In this document: piece after piece, positions 18,529-28,097 of the stretch | How the letters are laid out: the number at the start of each line of letters is the position of its first letter | Numbering within the stretch: position 1 is the first letter of the stretch | DNA from: Desulfosudis oleivorans | GTDB lineage: Bacteria; Desulfobacterota; Desulfobacteria; Desulfobacterales; SURF-7 | Reading direction: 5' to 3' | NCBI GenBank assembly: GCA_020723305.1 | Contig: DYJC01000009.1 | Location: forward strand, 62,001-126,000 | Length of the DNA: 64,000 nucleotides | Translations under genes and position numbers: made by a program | The notes under the pieces: generated by a model | The model's input: the letters and a program-made list of their open reading frames with translations, nothing else | Told to the model about the DNA's origin: nothing | Databases searched by the model: none

Positions 18529-18948
18529 CTACCATCCGGCAACCATCTTTCTGACCGTGTCCAGCATCATAGGGCTGATAGGCCGCCACCTGGGCTCTAT
18601 GGCCTTTCCATCATGCCATGTAAACTCTACAATATCAAACCGTTCCGGGATTTTATGAACTTTTCCAATCCCATACTCCGATGCTGCATAGTACTCCACC
18701 CAGAGCATCCGGCGGGGATCGATCCCAAACCGCTGCGTAACCAGTGTAGCAATATGCCCTGAGCAGCTCCGGATCGACATGGATTCTTTTCCGATATCCT
18801 TGCTGATGACCACGATGGGCCGCAAAAGTACGGAACCGCTGGATTGATCCCGGCTTTCATCATAGATCCGCAGTTTGCACTTGCCGCTGGCAAGCCGCAG
18901 TTTTCCGCCCCATCCATCCCAGGAAAATATGTCATCATAAATCATCAT
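18529..18948 (-). CDS. Conserved hypothetical protein
   Basis: 139 residues with no recognised domain. It is mixed alpha/beta in appearance, with no signal peptide or membrane segment. Visible features are a W/G-rich start (DIFSWDGWGGKLRLASGKC), a VLLRPIVVISKD strand segment and a C-terminal WRPISPMMLD. Two start codons are adjacent (18948 and 18945) without a strong ribosome binding site. The gene is monocistronic: it converges with the radical SAM gene and is separated from the VWA gene by 150 bases. The start and the assignment as a real gene rest on length and clean reading only. Confidence 0.65.
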   Translation of the reverse strand: MMIYDDIFSWDGWGGKLRLASGKCKLRIYDESRDQSSGSVLLRPIVVISKDIGKESMSIRSCSGHIATLVTQRFGIDPRRMLWVEYYAASEYGIGKVHKIPERFDIVEFTWHDGKAIEPRWRPISPMMLDTVRKMVAGW

Positions 18949-19098
18949 CGGCCGTTACCACCTTTTGGGCAAGCAGGAGGTCTTGTTTCATTCAATATCC
19001 ATGGTCATGCAGAAACAATATAATACAGATTTTTCAGAATGCCAAAAATAATGACTTTCTTAACAGATCAATTTCCATAGTTTGCTATATCATAACGA

Positions 19099-21867
19099 TC
19101 ATCGGGTCAGACGACCATAAATCTGTAAAAGCCGGCCTGGAAGCTCACAAACATCTGAAATCACGCTATGATGGAACTTTCCATACAACTGATCCAGCTG
19201 GTCATTCCCGCTGATATTCACCGTGATGCCATGAGCAAAAAGATTTTTGGACCGGGCTTCAAGCAATGCTTTCCGGGTATCCTGAATCGCATACTCCTGT
19301 TTATATCCATTGTCGTTGGGAAATCCATCGCTCACTATCAGCAGCAACCGGACCTTTGAACCGAGTTTTTCCAGCTTGCCGGAAGCATGACGGATTGCAG
19401 CGCCCATACGGGTTCTGCGAAGGGGCTGCATAGCATTAATCCGGTTCTTGATATTTTCCTTCATGCTTTCATGAAACTCCTTGATCGGGAAATAATCCAC
19501 CCCAAGCCGGCCTGTTCCGGAAAAACCGGCTATGGAAAAGGAATCCCCCACAACCGAAAGCGCCTCACATAACAGGACAATCGCTTCCTTCTCGATGGTA
19601 AGGACGGATTTATCCGTGCCGGAAACCGTATTGGCAGTAGATCGCGAAAGATCGACCAGCACCAGCACCGAAACATCACGAACCTGTTTCATCCGTTTCA
19701 TATAGATGCGCTCCGATGGAGTGATGCCGGCTTTTCTCTCAATGGCATAATCAAGCAGCGCCCGGTAGTCAAACTCATCCCCTTCCAGCCATCGTCTCAG
19801 GATGGTGAGCCCTTCCGGTTTCAACAGTTCAAAAGAATATCGAAGCTGCTTGATCAGCTCCTGGTGGAGAGACAAGGTATCTTTATAAAATGTCCCCTGT
19901 TTTTCCGGAATCGGCTTTTCACGAACCAGCACATGATCCGGTAGATAATCCCCCTGATCCATATCCCATTCCCGGTAGCGGAATATGCTATAATCCATTC
20001 CATTATCCGGAAACAGCGCGTCCTGCATATCGGTTGAATCCGCAAGCGCTTGTTTTTGCAGAGATACCAGTATATTCTGGATCATCTGTTCAGGATTCTG
20101 ATGATGGTCTCCTGAACCTGATACCAGAATTTTGATATCCTCCTGGGACAGCTTTCCCGACTCCTTATCCATTCTCTTCCGGATCTCAGATCGGTAGATT
20201 TTTGTTCCGTTTTCCCTGAAAATTTTCCGGATCTGCTCTGCCTTCTGCTGCTGCCGAAGAAATGAGGCCGCATATAGATCCGGCCGGAGACTTCTGTTGA
20301 ACGGAATTGAAATCGGCTGATATTTTTCATTCCTGTCACGTACAGTCTGAAAAAATTGTTCCACATCCGGATAGGATAACAGAACCAGTTCGGCAATGGT
20401 TTCAACCGTTCCATCCTGCTGGATCTGATGGAAAAATTGCTCTGAAAGACGCTTAACAAGCAGCCCGGGCTGTTGATCATGACCTGTTGTAAGACTTGGA
20501 CTGATGGCAACCGCCGCATACAACTGTAACAGCAAATCGTTTGTCCTGGTTTGGGAGAGCCGTTTTTCATACGCCTTGAGCAGAAACGGCCTTGCCTGTC
20601 TGACCGCTCCCGGGCTTGCCTGATTCAAGAGTACCCAAATACGACCGTGTTCGAAAATAGTAAACAGATCACAAGCCAGCAAGGGCTCCGGAAACAGCCG
20701 GAAAAAACGTTCCATATCCGAATATCCGTCCTGCATTTCATCTTCAACCGGATGTAGATCCAGCAATGGGATTCCGATATTTTTCGCTCTGCTTCGATCC
20801 ATTGCTTTTTGAAGATCAAATGCAAAGGTATGAAACTCATAGTATCCGGCTTCCAGCCGGACAAGCACTTTGTAAAGGTTCAGGTTCTCCTCTTTATCAC
20901 CCTCGTCTATCTCTTCCGGTAGATACAGGTTCCGTCCATCTGAAACCACACAAGGCCCGTACATACCCGCATCCAATTTCTTGCCGGTCTGTGAGGAAAG
21001 AGCGCAAACTTTAAGGGAAAGCCCTGTTGCTGCCTGTATGTAGCGATTCAGACGATGCTGAACCTGCTTCAGCGGGACAACCACTTGAAGCGATAGGCAT
21101 GCATCCACAGCAGCATGTGTATTCAGGGAAAGAAATTTTTCTCCCAGAACCGGGTTCTTTCTATACTTTTCAAGACCTGTGGTAACAAATTCAGAAAGCC
21201 CCTGATGATCCAGAAACCCCAGCTCCCTCTTCAGGCTTTCGATAAAGGGTTCCGCCAGTGAAACATCCGCTTGGATAATCCTGCAAAGCTCTGTCATCAC
21301 CCAGGTTTTCTTCTGATCCGGCAGCCACTGACACATTTGTGACAGAAGTACCGCAACCTGTTTGCACTGGTTGTAATTCATATCCTGGCCAAAGGCATCT
21401 TCCAGAACATGGAGAAATGCCTGTCCGGCTGACAGGTTCCCTGAATTCAACAGGGAGGTGAGTGCGCCAAGAGGAGCAGCCAAAGCATATACTCCCTTTG
21501 ACTGCATGATCCGGACGACGGTTAAAAAATGCTCCAGAAACGCCGGATCATTGATTTTCAGTATTGGAACCAGGGCTTCCGCCATGATTCTGGCAAAGGT
21601 CGGGCCGCTGTCCTTTTCCGCATTTCGGATGAGGGTTTTATACTGGTCAAGGGTCTGCTGACCCGAATCTTCCATCAACTGCAGATACCCTTGGGCCACT
21701 GCTTTTCCAAAGGACAATTCCTGAGAAATCCCCCAGAGGGTTTCCTCTACAAAAAATTCAATACTTGCCGTTTCCGGCTGAATCTGGAAAGAATCGATCC
21801 GCTCCTTCACCTTATGGGAAAATTCCGGGTCAAACAGATAAAGGGGTTTCAATGGATCGTTTCTCAT
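19099..21867 (-). CDS. VWA-domain protein, NorD/CbbO-like
   Basis: 922 residues. A C-terminal von Willebrand A domain (about 720-920) carries the metal-ion-dependent adhesion site: DLSRS for DxSxS, the Thr in RRTRMGAA, and VSDGFPND for the last Asp. The 700 residues before it are helical and resemble the NorD/CbbO group, which works with a MoxR-type AAA+ ATPase to activate or insert metal into a target enzyme. The partner ATPase gene lies 16 bases upstream on the same strand, so the pair is an operon. No norBC or Rubisco genes are near, so the client is unknown and the nor name should not be transferred. Cytoplasmic, no signal peptide. Confidence 0.87.
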   Translation of the reverse strand: MRNDPLKPLYLFDPEFSHKVKERIDSFQIQPETASIEFFVEETLWGISQELSFGKAVAQGYLQLMEDSGQQTLDQYKTLIRNAEKDSGPTFARIMAEALVPILKINDPAFLEHFLTVVRIMQSKGVYALAAPLGALTSLLNSGNLSAGQAFLHVLEDAFGQDMNYNQCKQVAVLLSQMCQWLPDQKKTWVMTELCRIIQADVSLAEPFIESLKRELGFLDHQGLSEFVTTGLEKYRKNPVLGEKFLSLNTHAAVDACLSLQVVVPLKQVQHRLNRYIQAATGLSLKVCALSSQTGKKLDAGMYGPCVVSDGRNLYLPEEIDEGDKEENLNLYKVLVRLEAGYYEFHTFAFDLQKAMDRSRAKNIGIPLLDLHPVEDEMQDGYSDMERFFRLFPEPLLACDLFTIFEHGRIWVLLNQASPGAVRQARPFLLKAYEKRLSQTRTNDLLLQLYAAVAISPSLTTGHDQQPGLLVKRLSEQFFHQIQQDGTVETIAELVLLSYPDVEQFFQTVRDRNEKYQPISIPFNRSLRPDLYAASFLRQQQKAEQIRKIFRENGTKIYRSEIRKRMDKESGKLSQEDIKILVSGSGDHHQNPEQMIQNILVSLQKQALADSTDMQDALFPDNGMDYSIFRYREWDMDQGDYLPDHVLVREKPIPEKQGTFYKDTLSLHQELIKQLRYSFELLKPEGLTILRRWLEGDEFDYRALLDYAIERKAGITPSERIYMKRMKQVRDVSVLVLVDLSRSTANTVSGTDKSVLTIEKEAIVLLCEALSVVGDSFSIAGFSGTGRLGVDYFPIKEFHESMKENIKNRINAMQPLRRTRMGAAIRHASGKLEKLGSKVRLLLIVSDGFPNDNGYKQEYAIQDTRKALLEARSKNLFAHGITVNISGNDQLDQLYGKFHHSVISDVCELPGRLLQIYGRLTR

Positions 21868-21882
21868 ATTCCGAAAACTCGC

Positions 21883-22698
21883 TTACAGAATATCTTCAAT
21901 CAGGTCTTTCAGGGTTTCCTGTAAACCCGTGTCATCGGTCAAGGGAAGACAGATCGCGGTGCGGCAGGCATCCTGCATGGGGATTCCTCTCCGGATCAAC
22001 TGCGCTGAATAAATGAGCAAACGGGTGCTTGCCCCCTCGGTAAGACCATGCTCCCGCAAATTCCGGATTTTCCCACCCAAAGACACCAGCCTTTCGGCAA
22101 TATCCATGTCCACCTGCCCTTCATGGCTCACAATTTCAGCTTCTTTTGAGGGTTCAGGATAATGGAAGGTAAGCGAGACAAAACGCTGCCGGGTGCTCTG
22201 TTTCAAATCTTTAAGGAGGGACTGGTATCCCGGATTATAGGATATCACCAGAAGAAAATCCGGGTGTGCAGCGATGGTCTCCCCTTTCTTGTCGATATGC
22301 AGGATTCTCCGGTCATCGGTAAGGGGATGGATCACAACCGTTGTATCTTTCCGCGCTTCAACCACCTCATCCAGATAACAGATGGCCCCCTGCCGGACCG
22401 CGCGGGTAATCGGGCCGTCCACCCAGACCGTCTCTTCGTTTAGTAACAGAAATCGTCCGATCAGATCCGATGCAAACAGATCTTCATGACAGGAAACCGA
22501 AATCAATGGCCGCTGCAACCGGTACGCCATATGTTCCACAAAACGTGTTTTCCCGCATCCGGTCGGCCCCTTGAGCATCACAGGAAGTTTTGCATCATAT
22601 GCGGTTTCGAAAATGGAAATCTCGTTGTCTGATTCCAGATAATAGGGTTTGTTTTTCTTATAACCGGTTTCCGGATCCGGCTGGCCTATCAATGCCAT
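21883..22698 (-). CDS. MoxR-type AAA+ ATPase, NorQ/CbbQ-like
   Basis: 271 residues. Walker A is [13 protein letters not shown] near residue 40, and Walker B is [15 protein letters not shown] near residue 105. [18 protein letters not shown] and the sensor region [18 protein letters not shown] match the NorQ/CbbQ/GpvN group, followed by the C-terminal CbbQ domain. These ATPases form hexamers and remodel a client enzyme together with a VWA protein. The downstream VWA gene is only 16 bases away, which supports a working pair. The gene starts 228 bases from the divergent TraB gene. Confidence 0.9.
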   Translation of the reverse strand: MALIGQPDPETGYKKNKPYYLESDNEISIFETAYDAKLPVMLKGPTGCGKTRFVEHMAYRLQRPLISVSCHEDLFASDLIGRFLLLNEETVWVDGPITRAVRQGAICYLDEVVEARKDTTVVIHPLTDDRRILHIDKKGETIAAHPDFLLVISYNPGYQSLLKDLKQSTRQRFVSLTFHYPEPSKEAEIVSHEGQVDMDIAERLVSLGGKIRNLREHGLTEGASTRLLIYSAQLIRRGIPMQDACRTAICLPLTDDTGLQETLKDLIEDIL

Positions 22699-22926
22699 GC
22701 TGTTTCTCCCTTCACAGTGTAAATGGCCGATTCATCCTTCAATATTCAGACCATGCTTGACATAGCCGGTGTATTGGGTGTATCCGATCTACAAAATTGA
22801 TGGCTTCATTATGATTCACGATTCCATCTTCCTGCCATTCTTCAAAATGACAGCAGATGGAATTTTCAATTTTTTTACAGAACCATCAAAAAAGACGCTT
22901 CAATTAAAAAAAGGAAAATATACCGA

Positions 22927-24105
22927 ATGGAAATTGTTGACAACAACAATATCATAGCCCTTGAAACCGCAGATCATAAATCCGTCATCCTCATCGGCAC
23001 AGCCCACGTGTCCAGAGAAAGTGCAGAGCTGGTTGAAAAAGTGATCCAGGAAGAGAAACCGGAGACAGTCTGTGTTGAACTCTGCCCCTCACGATTTCAA
23101 GCCATCCGGCAAAAAGACCGATGGCAGAATATGGACATCATTAAAGTGATCAAAGAAAAAAAGGTGTTTCTCCTTTTTTCCAACCTGCTTCTGGCCTCCT
23201 TTCAAAAACGGCTTGCAGGAAAATTCGACATCAAACCAGGTGAAGAGATGCTTCGAGCGATGGACGCAGGAGAAGCTGTTTCAGCCTTTATTCACCTTGC
23301 TGACCGGGAGATCCAGATTACACTTTCCCGTGCATGGCGGATCATGGGTACCTGGGAAAAGATGAAATTGATGTTTCAATTGCTGATGTCTGTGGGTGAG
23401 GTGGATGAAATCAGTGAAGAAGATATTGAAAAAATGAAACAGGAGGATGTTCTCCAGACCATACTATCGGATGTTGGAAAATCCCATCCAGTCTTACGGG
23501 AGATTCTGATCGATGAACGGGACAAATACCTTGCGCAAAAAATAAAAACCGCTCCAGGCAATCGAATCGTTGCGGTTGTCGGCGCCGGTCATGTTCCCGG
23601 CATTCACAAATACTGGGATACGGAGATCGATATCCAGGCGCTTGAACAGCTCCCCCCCAAAGGAAAATGGGGGAATGTAGTCAAATGGTCCATCCCTTTA
23701 CTGATCGTGGCACTTTTTGGGGTGGGCTTTTTTTATGAAGGCGCCAAAGCCGGAACCGATATGATGTTGTGGTGGGCACTGACCACTAGTTTTCTGGCAG
23801 GGCTCGGTGCACTCATTGCGCTGTCCCACCCGGCAACCATTTTATCCGCCATTCTTTCAGCACCCCTTGCTGCATTACATCCCATGATTGCAACCGGATG
23901 GGTAGCCGGCCTTGTTGAGGCGTTTTTCCGTAAACCCATAGTCAAGGATTTCGAAAGCCTCCTGGATGATATCACGACATTGAAAGGATTCTGGAAAAAC
24001 AATATCACCCGGATTCTGCTGGTTGTCATTCTGACCAACCTCGGAACCTCGCTTGGAACATTGGTGGCGTTTCCCATTATTGTCAGGATTTTTATTTCCG
24101 GATGA
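22927..24105 (+). CDS. TraB-family membrane protein
   Basis: 392 residues. The N-terminal 230 residues carry the TraB/PrgY/GumN-type signature: VILIGTAHVSRESAELVEKV, VCVELCPSRFQAIRQ, DERDKYLA and VVAVVGAGHVPGIHKYW in the expected order, with conserved GTAH, E, RD and GxGH positions. The C-terminal part has about four hydrophobic segments (for example SIPLLIVALFGVGFF and ILLVVILTNLGTSL), giving a membrane anchor. The founding members act in pheromone shutdown of plasmid conjugation. A metalloprotease-like activity has been proposed for the superfamily, and the cellular role of chromosomal copies is unknown. It converges with the HNH-fusion gene (stops 17 bases apart). Confidence 0.88.
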   Translation: MEIVDNNNIIALETADHKSVILIGTAHVSRESAELVEKVIQEEKPETVCVELCPSRFQAIRQKDRWQNMDIIKVIKEKKVFLLFSNLLLASFQKRLAGKFDIKPGEEMLRAMDAGEAVSAFIHLADREIQITLSRAWRIMGTWEKMKLMFQLLMSVGEVDEISEEDIEKMKQEDVLQTILSDVGKSHPVLREILIDERDKYLAQKIKTAPGNRIVAVVGAGHVPGIHKYWDTEIDIQALEQLPPKGKWGNVVKWSIPLLIVALFGVGFFYEGAKAGTDMMLWWALTTSFLAGLGALIALSHPATILSAILSAPLAALHPMIATGWVAGLVEAFFRKPIVKDFESLLDDITTLKGFWKNNITRILLVVILTNLGTSLGTLVAFPIIVRIFISG

Positions 24106-24121
24106 GCCAATTTCAATTAAA

Positions 24122-25948
24122 TTAAAGCGATAACTCTTTTTCTATCTCCATAGCCAAATCATATGGCGATACACCTCTCATATATCGGTCCCAAAGACTA
24201 TCATTTTCGGAGGGGCAAATGGTTCTTCCATCTCCTGAAATAACTACCTGCTTATTCATATGTTGAAAAAGGAAATAGCCGATAAGCTCACTATTATTAA
24301 AATTAGAATCCTTTCCCATGGCTATCCGACTTGTCTGATGATCGTCATTCCAAATTTGTATTATTCCATCATTCCGAAGTGCTATAATTGTAGCGATATG
24401 AAATACGAATTCATATTGCTTGCCCAATTTATTATGATAACAAGAAGCATGGGGCCTTGGAGGTGCAGTAGGGATATCCATATGCCGCAATGCATCAAAT
24501 AATAGAGAGGATAAAGGTTCACCCGCCTTCAATCGTTCTGTCAGCAACAAGCCATGATCACTAGGGCTACCGGTAATCCAGTTCTCAACATCACCCCCCA
24601 TTGTAAATCTGCCGATGCATTCTGTTCTGTTAGGATTTACACCACAGGGTGTATGATACAAGCCGATGCCATAATAACCAAGCCCTTCATGCTCAATTAC
24701 ACGAGGTACAATGCCATGAGAGCTGTAAAATCGTTTGCAAAACTCATATGCTAACATCCAAGCCAATCCCCAACCATTTTGTGGACCAACCGCACCCCTC
24801 CAATTCTCAAAATTCTGATATATATCCTCATGCTTTGACGGAGCGATTATAGAAATTCTTTTGCTGCCCTGAAAAACGTTATTCCGGTGATGTTCAAGAT
24901 AACCCAAATGCTTTTTAGACAGATTTAAAATTCGAAGCTTGGAATGGTATCCTATTTTTTGAGCTTCCTCTTTATTCAACTTGCTTGAAATAAGAATTTT
25001 TCCATCATCATCAAAACTGATTAACCCACTATCAAAAGCAGCATCAATATTAGGCGAGAGTAACAACCCATTATACTGATCTAAACGCTCTATATTATCA
25101 CAATCACGCCATGGTTTAATATGAGAAGCTTTTAATAATTCAGCAGTATGGCATCCGGTAACTGCACAGCATTTCCAGTAATCAATTAAATCTGAACGAA
25201 ATTTACCCTGCCCAATCCGGCTCTGGACTAATGTCTCTTTTTGAGTCTCTGGTATACCTTTATTGCTTTTTTCAAACTCTTTTATGTCAGCAAAAATATC
25301 TTGGGCGCATATAATATTGACTATTTGATTGACTTCTATCGAATTATCAATCTTCAACGAAGCATTCCCTGAACATTTATTTATTATCTCAAGAATTGCA
25401 CTCTTGCAGTGGTTAAAATCAGAATTGGATAATACAGGATCTGAAAGTATAACTTCAATTTCATCTTCAAGGTTTGTTATAACATAGCGACCTTTAAACC
25501 CCTGACTTTTTTCTATTAAGTCTTTGCAAATTTTTTCAGTTAACTTAAAAGTCCTGAAAAATGGAATATATCCTATTTCTTTTTTACCATAGTACTTAAC
25601 CGGCTCTGATGGATGCCATAAACAAAAATATTTTTGCTGGAACAATTTATTGAATATTTCCTGATTCACATTAAAAGAATAGATGGAATCAATAAATGCG
25701 ATATATGATACATCATATTGGGTTTTTGTAATTTTTTTCGAATATTTCTTGCCAATTTCAGATATTGAATATTTTGGATATGCTTTTTTGGGATAAAGTA
25801 TGAAAGGACCTTCTTTGATTTCCTTTTTTTTGCAAAGAAAAATTTGATGCGGAATTTCCGCCACGCTCGAAAATCCGAGTGTCATTCCAAAGGTATTTAT
25901 CTTTTCGTCACGCAGGATTTGTTTTACTTTAATCTTATATGGTGCCAT
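24122..25948 (-). CDS. HNH endonuclease embedded in a large protein of unknown function
   Basis: 608 residues in three parts. Residues 1-240 are not recognised. Residues about 245-320 form an HNH_2-type nuclease: SRIGQGKFRSDLIDYWKC, CAVTGCHTAELLKASHIKPW and YNGLLLSPNIDAAFDSGLI, with the His of SHIKPW and the Asn of SPNIDAAFD in the expected places. Residues 360-608 are a separate unrecognised domain rich in aromatic residues and His (GPQNGWGLAWMLAYEFC, HEGLGYYGIGLYHTPC). The gene is more AT-rich than its neighbours and stands alone beside a toxin-antitoxin pair, suggesting recent transfer. A restriction or abortive-infection role is plausible but inferred. The C-terminal domain may recognise the target or a trigger. 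Confidence 0.8.
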   Translation of the reverse strand: MAPYKIKVKQILRDEKINTFGMTLGFSSVAEIPHQIFLCKKKEIKEGPFILYPKKAYPKYSISEIGKKYSKKITKTQYDVSYIAFIDSIYSFNVNQEIFNKLFQQKYFCLWHPSEPVKYYGKKEIGYIPFFRTFKLTEKICKDLIEKSQGFKGRYVITNLEDEIEVILSDPVLSNSDFNHCKSAILEIINKCSGNASLKIDNSIEVNQIVNIICAQDIFADIKEFEKSNKGIPETQKETLVQSRIGQGKFRSDLIDYWKCCAVTGCHTAELLKASHIKPWRDCDNIERLDQYNGLLLSPNIDAAFDSGLISFDDDGKILISSKLNKEEAQKIGYHSKLRILNLSKKHLGYLEHHRNNVFQGSKRISIIAPSKHEDIYQNFENWRGAVGPQNGWGLAWMLAYEFCKRFYSSHGIVPRVIEHEGLGYYGIGLYHTPCGVNPNRTECIGRFTMGGDVENWITGSPSDHGLLLTERLKAGEPLSSLLFDALRHMDIPTAPPRPHASCYHNKLGKQYEFVFHIATIIALRNDGIIQIWNDDHQTSRIAMGKDSNFNNSELIGYFLFQHMNKQVVISGDGRTICPSENDSLWDRYMRGVSPYDLAMEIEKELSL

Positions 25949-26083
25949 TTTAGACGCTCATCCATTAATGAAATGGGGGTCACCCATTAAAAGGCTTGTC
26001 AAGTAAAAAAAACAAAAAAATTAGGTGCCTTATAATTCCCGTAATTCCCGGGACGTCTTTTTGATCTTTCTTGTTTGAATGCA

Positions 26084-26536
26084 TCATCCAGCATGTAAAA
26101 TTTTGTCGAGCAGCGGAGAGGAGGGCGCAGCAAAGGGATTCACGACGGTAACGCCTCTCCAGATAAAACCGTTTTGCAAGTCCTCACTTAAAAGCAGACG
26201 GCATCGGTTTTCCGCTGCTACCGCCATAATCAGTGCGTCCCAAATTTGAAACCCATGATCAATGGATAGATCCATTGCCGCCTGAAAAGCTGACCAGGAT
26301 GAGTCTGCAACTTCAAAACTGTCGGCCCAGTTCATAATCGCCACCTGTGTAAGATCTGCTTTCCATTTTGCCTTCCCGATCAAAACCCGAAAAAGCTCCC
26401 CAAGGGTTTGTGCGGGAAGCAGCACCAGTTCAGCCGGCAATTCTTCGATCAACTGAATGGCGCGGGCACAGCGGGGCGCATCCCCGATCCCTTCGGCATA
26501 GGCCAGTATATTCGTATCCAGAGCGACACGCATCAT
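26084..26536 (-). CDS. PIN-domain toxin, VapC-like
   Basis: 150 residues. The PIN ribonuclease fold shows its acidic residues in order: Asp in ALDTNILAYAEG near the start, Glu in LGELFRVL, and Asp in IWDALIMAVAAEN. These coordinate Mg2+ for RNA cleavage in VapC toxins. The start ATG overlaps the stop of the upstream antitoxin gene by four bases, the usual arrangement for a toxin-antitoxin pair. The operon is probably autorepressed by the antitoxin-toxin complex. The target RNA is unknown. Confidence 0.9.
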   Translation of the reverse strand: MMRVALDTNILAYAEGIGDAPRCARAIQLIEELPAELVLLPAQTLGELFRVLIGKAKWKADLTQVAIMNWADSFEVADSSWSAFQAAMDLSIDHGFQIWDALIMAVAAENRCRLLLSEDLQNGFIWRGVTVVNPFAAPSSPLLDKILHAG

Positions 26537-26772
26537 GAATCCTTATATAGTTCGTCACGGGTCCAGTTTCGAAAGCCGGTGATGCCCTGGGTTTTCAATC
26601 GGGATAACAACAGGGTTTTCATTGCATTTTTTTGCAACACCGCTGAATTCACGGAAATGATTTTTGCCACGGGCGTCCCTCTTGAGAGTATTGTAATCTC
26701 TTCCCCCTTACGCACTTCCCGAAGCAAATTGGAAAATTCGCGATTCGCATTTGCAGCCGTGATCGTTTTCAT
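26533..26772 (-). CDS. Phd/YefM-type antitoxin
   Basis: 79 residues. The N-terminal 50 residues are a Phd/YefM DNA-binding domain: ITAANANREFSNLLREV, then GEEITILSRGTPVAKII. The C-terminal tail, ending in TRDELYKDS, would wrap the toxin. GGAGAAG lies a few bases before the ATG. It precedes the PIN toxin gene with a four-base overlap, forming a Phd-VapC hybrid module of a common type. Confidence 0.9.
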   Translation of the reverse strand: MKTITAANANREFSNLLREVRKGEEITILSRGTPVAKIISVNSAVLQKNAMKTLLLSRLKTQGITGFRNWTRDELYKDS

Positions 26773-26811
26773 AATGATCTTCTCCCAGAAAAGTAGTTTA
26801 TAACACTACTT

Positions 26812-27633
26812 TTAATGCGATTGCTGACCGATGTCAAGGATGTTTTTAATCGTTACAATACTCCTTTGATATGTTTTGCCGTTTTCAGTCAGGAAGGTCA
26901 CTCTGTCAACATGAAGCTGGTTTGCGGCAAACATCTGAATGCATACCGGATAAAGCTCCCACTCTTTTTCCAGCCCCTTTTTTTTGATCAAATCCAGGGT
27001 ATCACCCGGTTCGATGGGAAAGGTTTTTTGCCCGATAATCGGGCCGGAATCTTCTCCATAATCGATAAAATGAACTGTGCAGCCCCCGACCTTGCAGCCA
27101 TATCGGAATGTGTCCCCATAGCCATCTTTTCCCGGGAAAGCCGGCAGGAGTGCCGGATGGATGTTCATGATCTTCGGAAGACCTTCTTCTGTATTGACCC
27201 GATCAATAAAATATGGTGTCAGATTCCGAAGAAAACCGGCAAGCACAATCAGGTCAAAATCAAATCCTTTCATCTTCTCCAGCAGCTCGGCTTCCGCAGC
27301 CACACGGGATCGTAAAAACTTTTTTGCCTTTTCAGGATTCTCTTTGTCTGAAAAAATGGATTGTTTCTGCAAAAGATCATCCATATCAAAATCTTTTGGA
27401 ATATCTGCCTGTTCCGGTTGTTGATTCACGGTTCTGATGATATCTGCATAGTTCACAACAAATGAGGGAATCCTGTGGTTTTCAGCCCGTTTCAACCCTG
27501 CTGCGGATGGATTGTCTGTTCCCACAAAAACCATTTCACCGTTGATTTTTCCCGATTCACATGAATCGATTATGGCTTGCAGATTTGTGCCGCCGCCTGA
27601 TATCAATGCCCCGATCCGAATTTTCCGGCTCAT
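26812..27633 (-). CDS. purN: Phosphoribosylglycinamide formyltransferase PurN, with an insertion
   Basis: 273 residues against about 190-215 for typical PurN. It transfers a formyl group from 10-formyl-tetrahydrofolate to GAR in purine synthesis. Diagnostic segments are present: ALISGGGTNLQAIID, LIVLAGFLRNLTPYFI, the catalytic NIHPALLPAFPG with Asn and His, and GCTVHFIDYGEDSGPII with the catalytic Asp. About 45 extra residues lie between IPSFVVNYADI and LRSRVAAEAELL (residues about 62-108), and the C-terminus is extended. The insertion is charged and looks like a surface helix. The gene is monocistronic and followed by a 280-base gap before the divergent tatA. Confidence 0.92.
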   Translation of the reverse strand: MSRKIRIGALISGGGTNLQAIIDSCESGKINGEMVFVGTDNPSAAGLKRAENHRIPSFVVNYADIIRTVNQQPEQADIPKDFDMDDLLQKQSIFSDKENPEKAKKFLRSRVAAEAELLEKMKGFDFDLIVLAGFLRNLTPYFIDRVNTEEGLPKIMNIHPALLPAFPGKDGYGDTFRYGCKVGGCTVHFIDYGEDSGPIIGQKTFPIEPGDTLDLIKKKGLEKEWELYPVCIQMFAANQLHVDRVTFLTENGKTYQRSIVTIKNILDIGQQSH

Positions 27634-27804
27634 TCCATCTCTCCTGATAAAATTGATTTTTATCTGTTTTACGATTTGATTTGCTTTGTCCTATGGGTAT
27701 GAACCATCTGTGGAATTCTTTGCAAGGAAAATTTTCCGGATATGGATATTTTTTTGATTTCCGCAGCAGAATTGAATTCTGATTTCAATGATGATTTTCA
27801 ATGA

Positions 27805-27833
27805 TTGACACCCTTTCCAGCCGATGTTATATT
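27805..27833 (+). promoter_or_regulatory. Sigma70-type promoter of tatA
   Basis: TTGACA at 27805-27810 and TATATT at 27828-27833 are separated by exactly 17 bases. The tatA start is 82 bases downstream, with CTGGAGG as ribosome binding site. Confidence 0.75.
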
Positions 27834-27914
27834 CCTGTTCCGAATCGCGCTTCATGAATATCGGTTTAAGCAGAATTCATGTTCATGATCGTTTAAAAAA
27901 AACTGGAGGATCAA

Positions 27915-28097
27915 ATGTTTGGTATTGGAATGTCGGAACTCATCGTTATACTGATTATCATCCTGATTATTTTTGGAGCCGGCAAATTACCGGAGATTGG
28001 TTCCAGTCTTGGTAAAGGGATCAAAAATTTCAAAAAAGCAACCTCGGAAGGGGAAAAGCCGGAACAGATCGAAGACAAGAAAGACAAAGAGGAATAA
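27915..28097 (+). CDS. tatA: Sec-independent protein translocase subunit TatA
   Basis: 60 residues. It has the TatA pattern: a short N-terminal transmembrane helix ([20 protein letters not shown]), the FG-A-KLPE hinge, an amphipathic helix ([15 protein letters not shown]) and a charged tail. TatA oligomers form the translocation element for folded, twin-arginine substrates. tatB and tatC are not adjacent, so this is a stand-alone tatA, as often seen in deltaproteobacteria. A strong ribosome binding site and a good promoter precede it. Confidence 0.96.
   Translation: MFGIGMSELIVILIIILIIFGAGKLPEIGSSLGKGIKNFKKATSEGEKPEQIEDKKDKEE

Noticed and set aside
19099..22698. Annotation of the MoxR/VWA pair as norQ/norD for nitric oxide reduction
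   Set aside because: No nor structural genes are nearby and the family is shared by several unrelated client systems.
22757..22786. Promoter for the TraB gene (TTGACA, 18 bases, TATCCG)
   Set aside because: The -10 hexamer is poor and the distance to the start is long; not enough to list.
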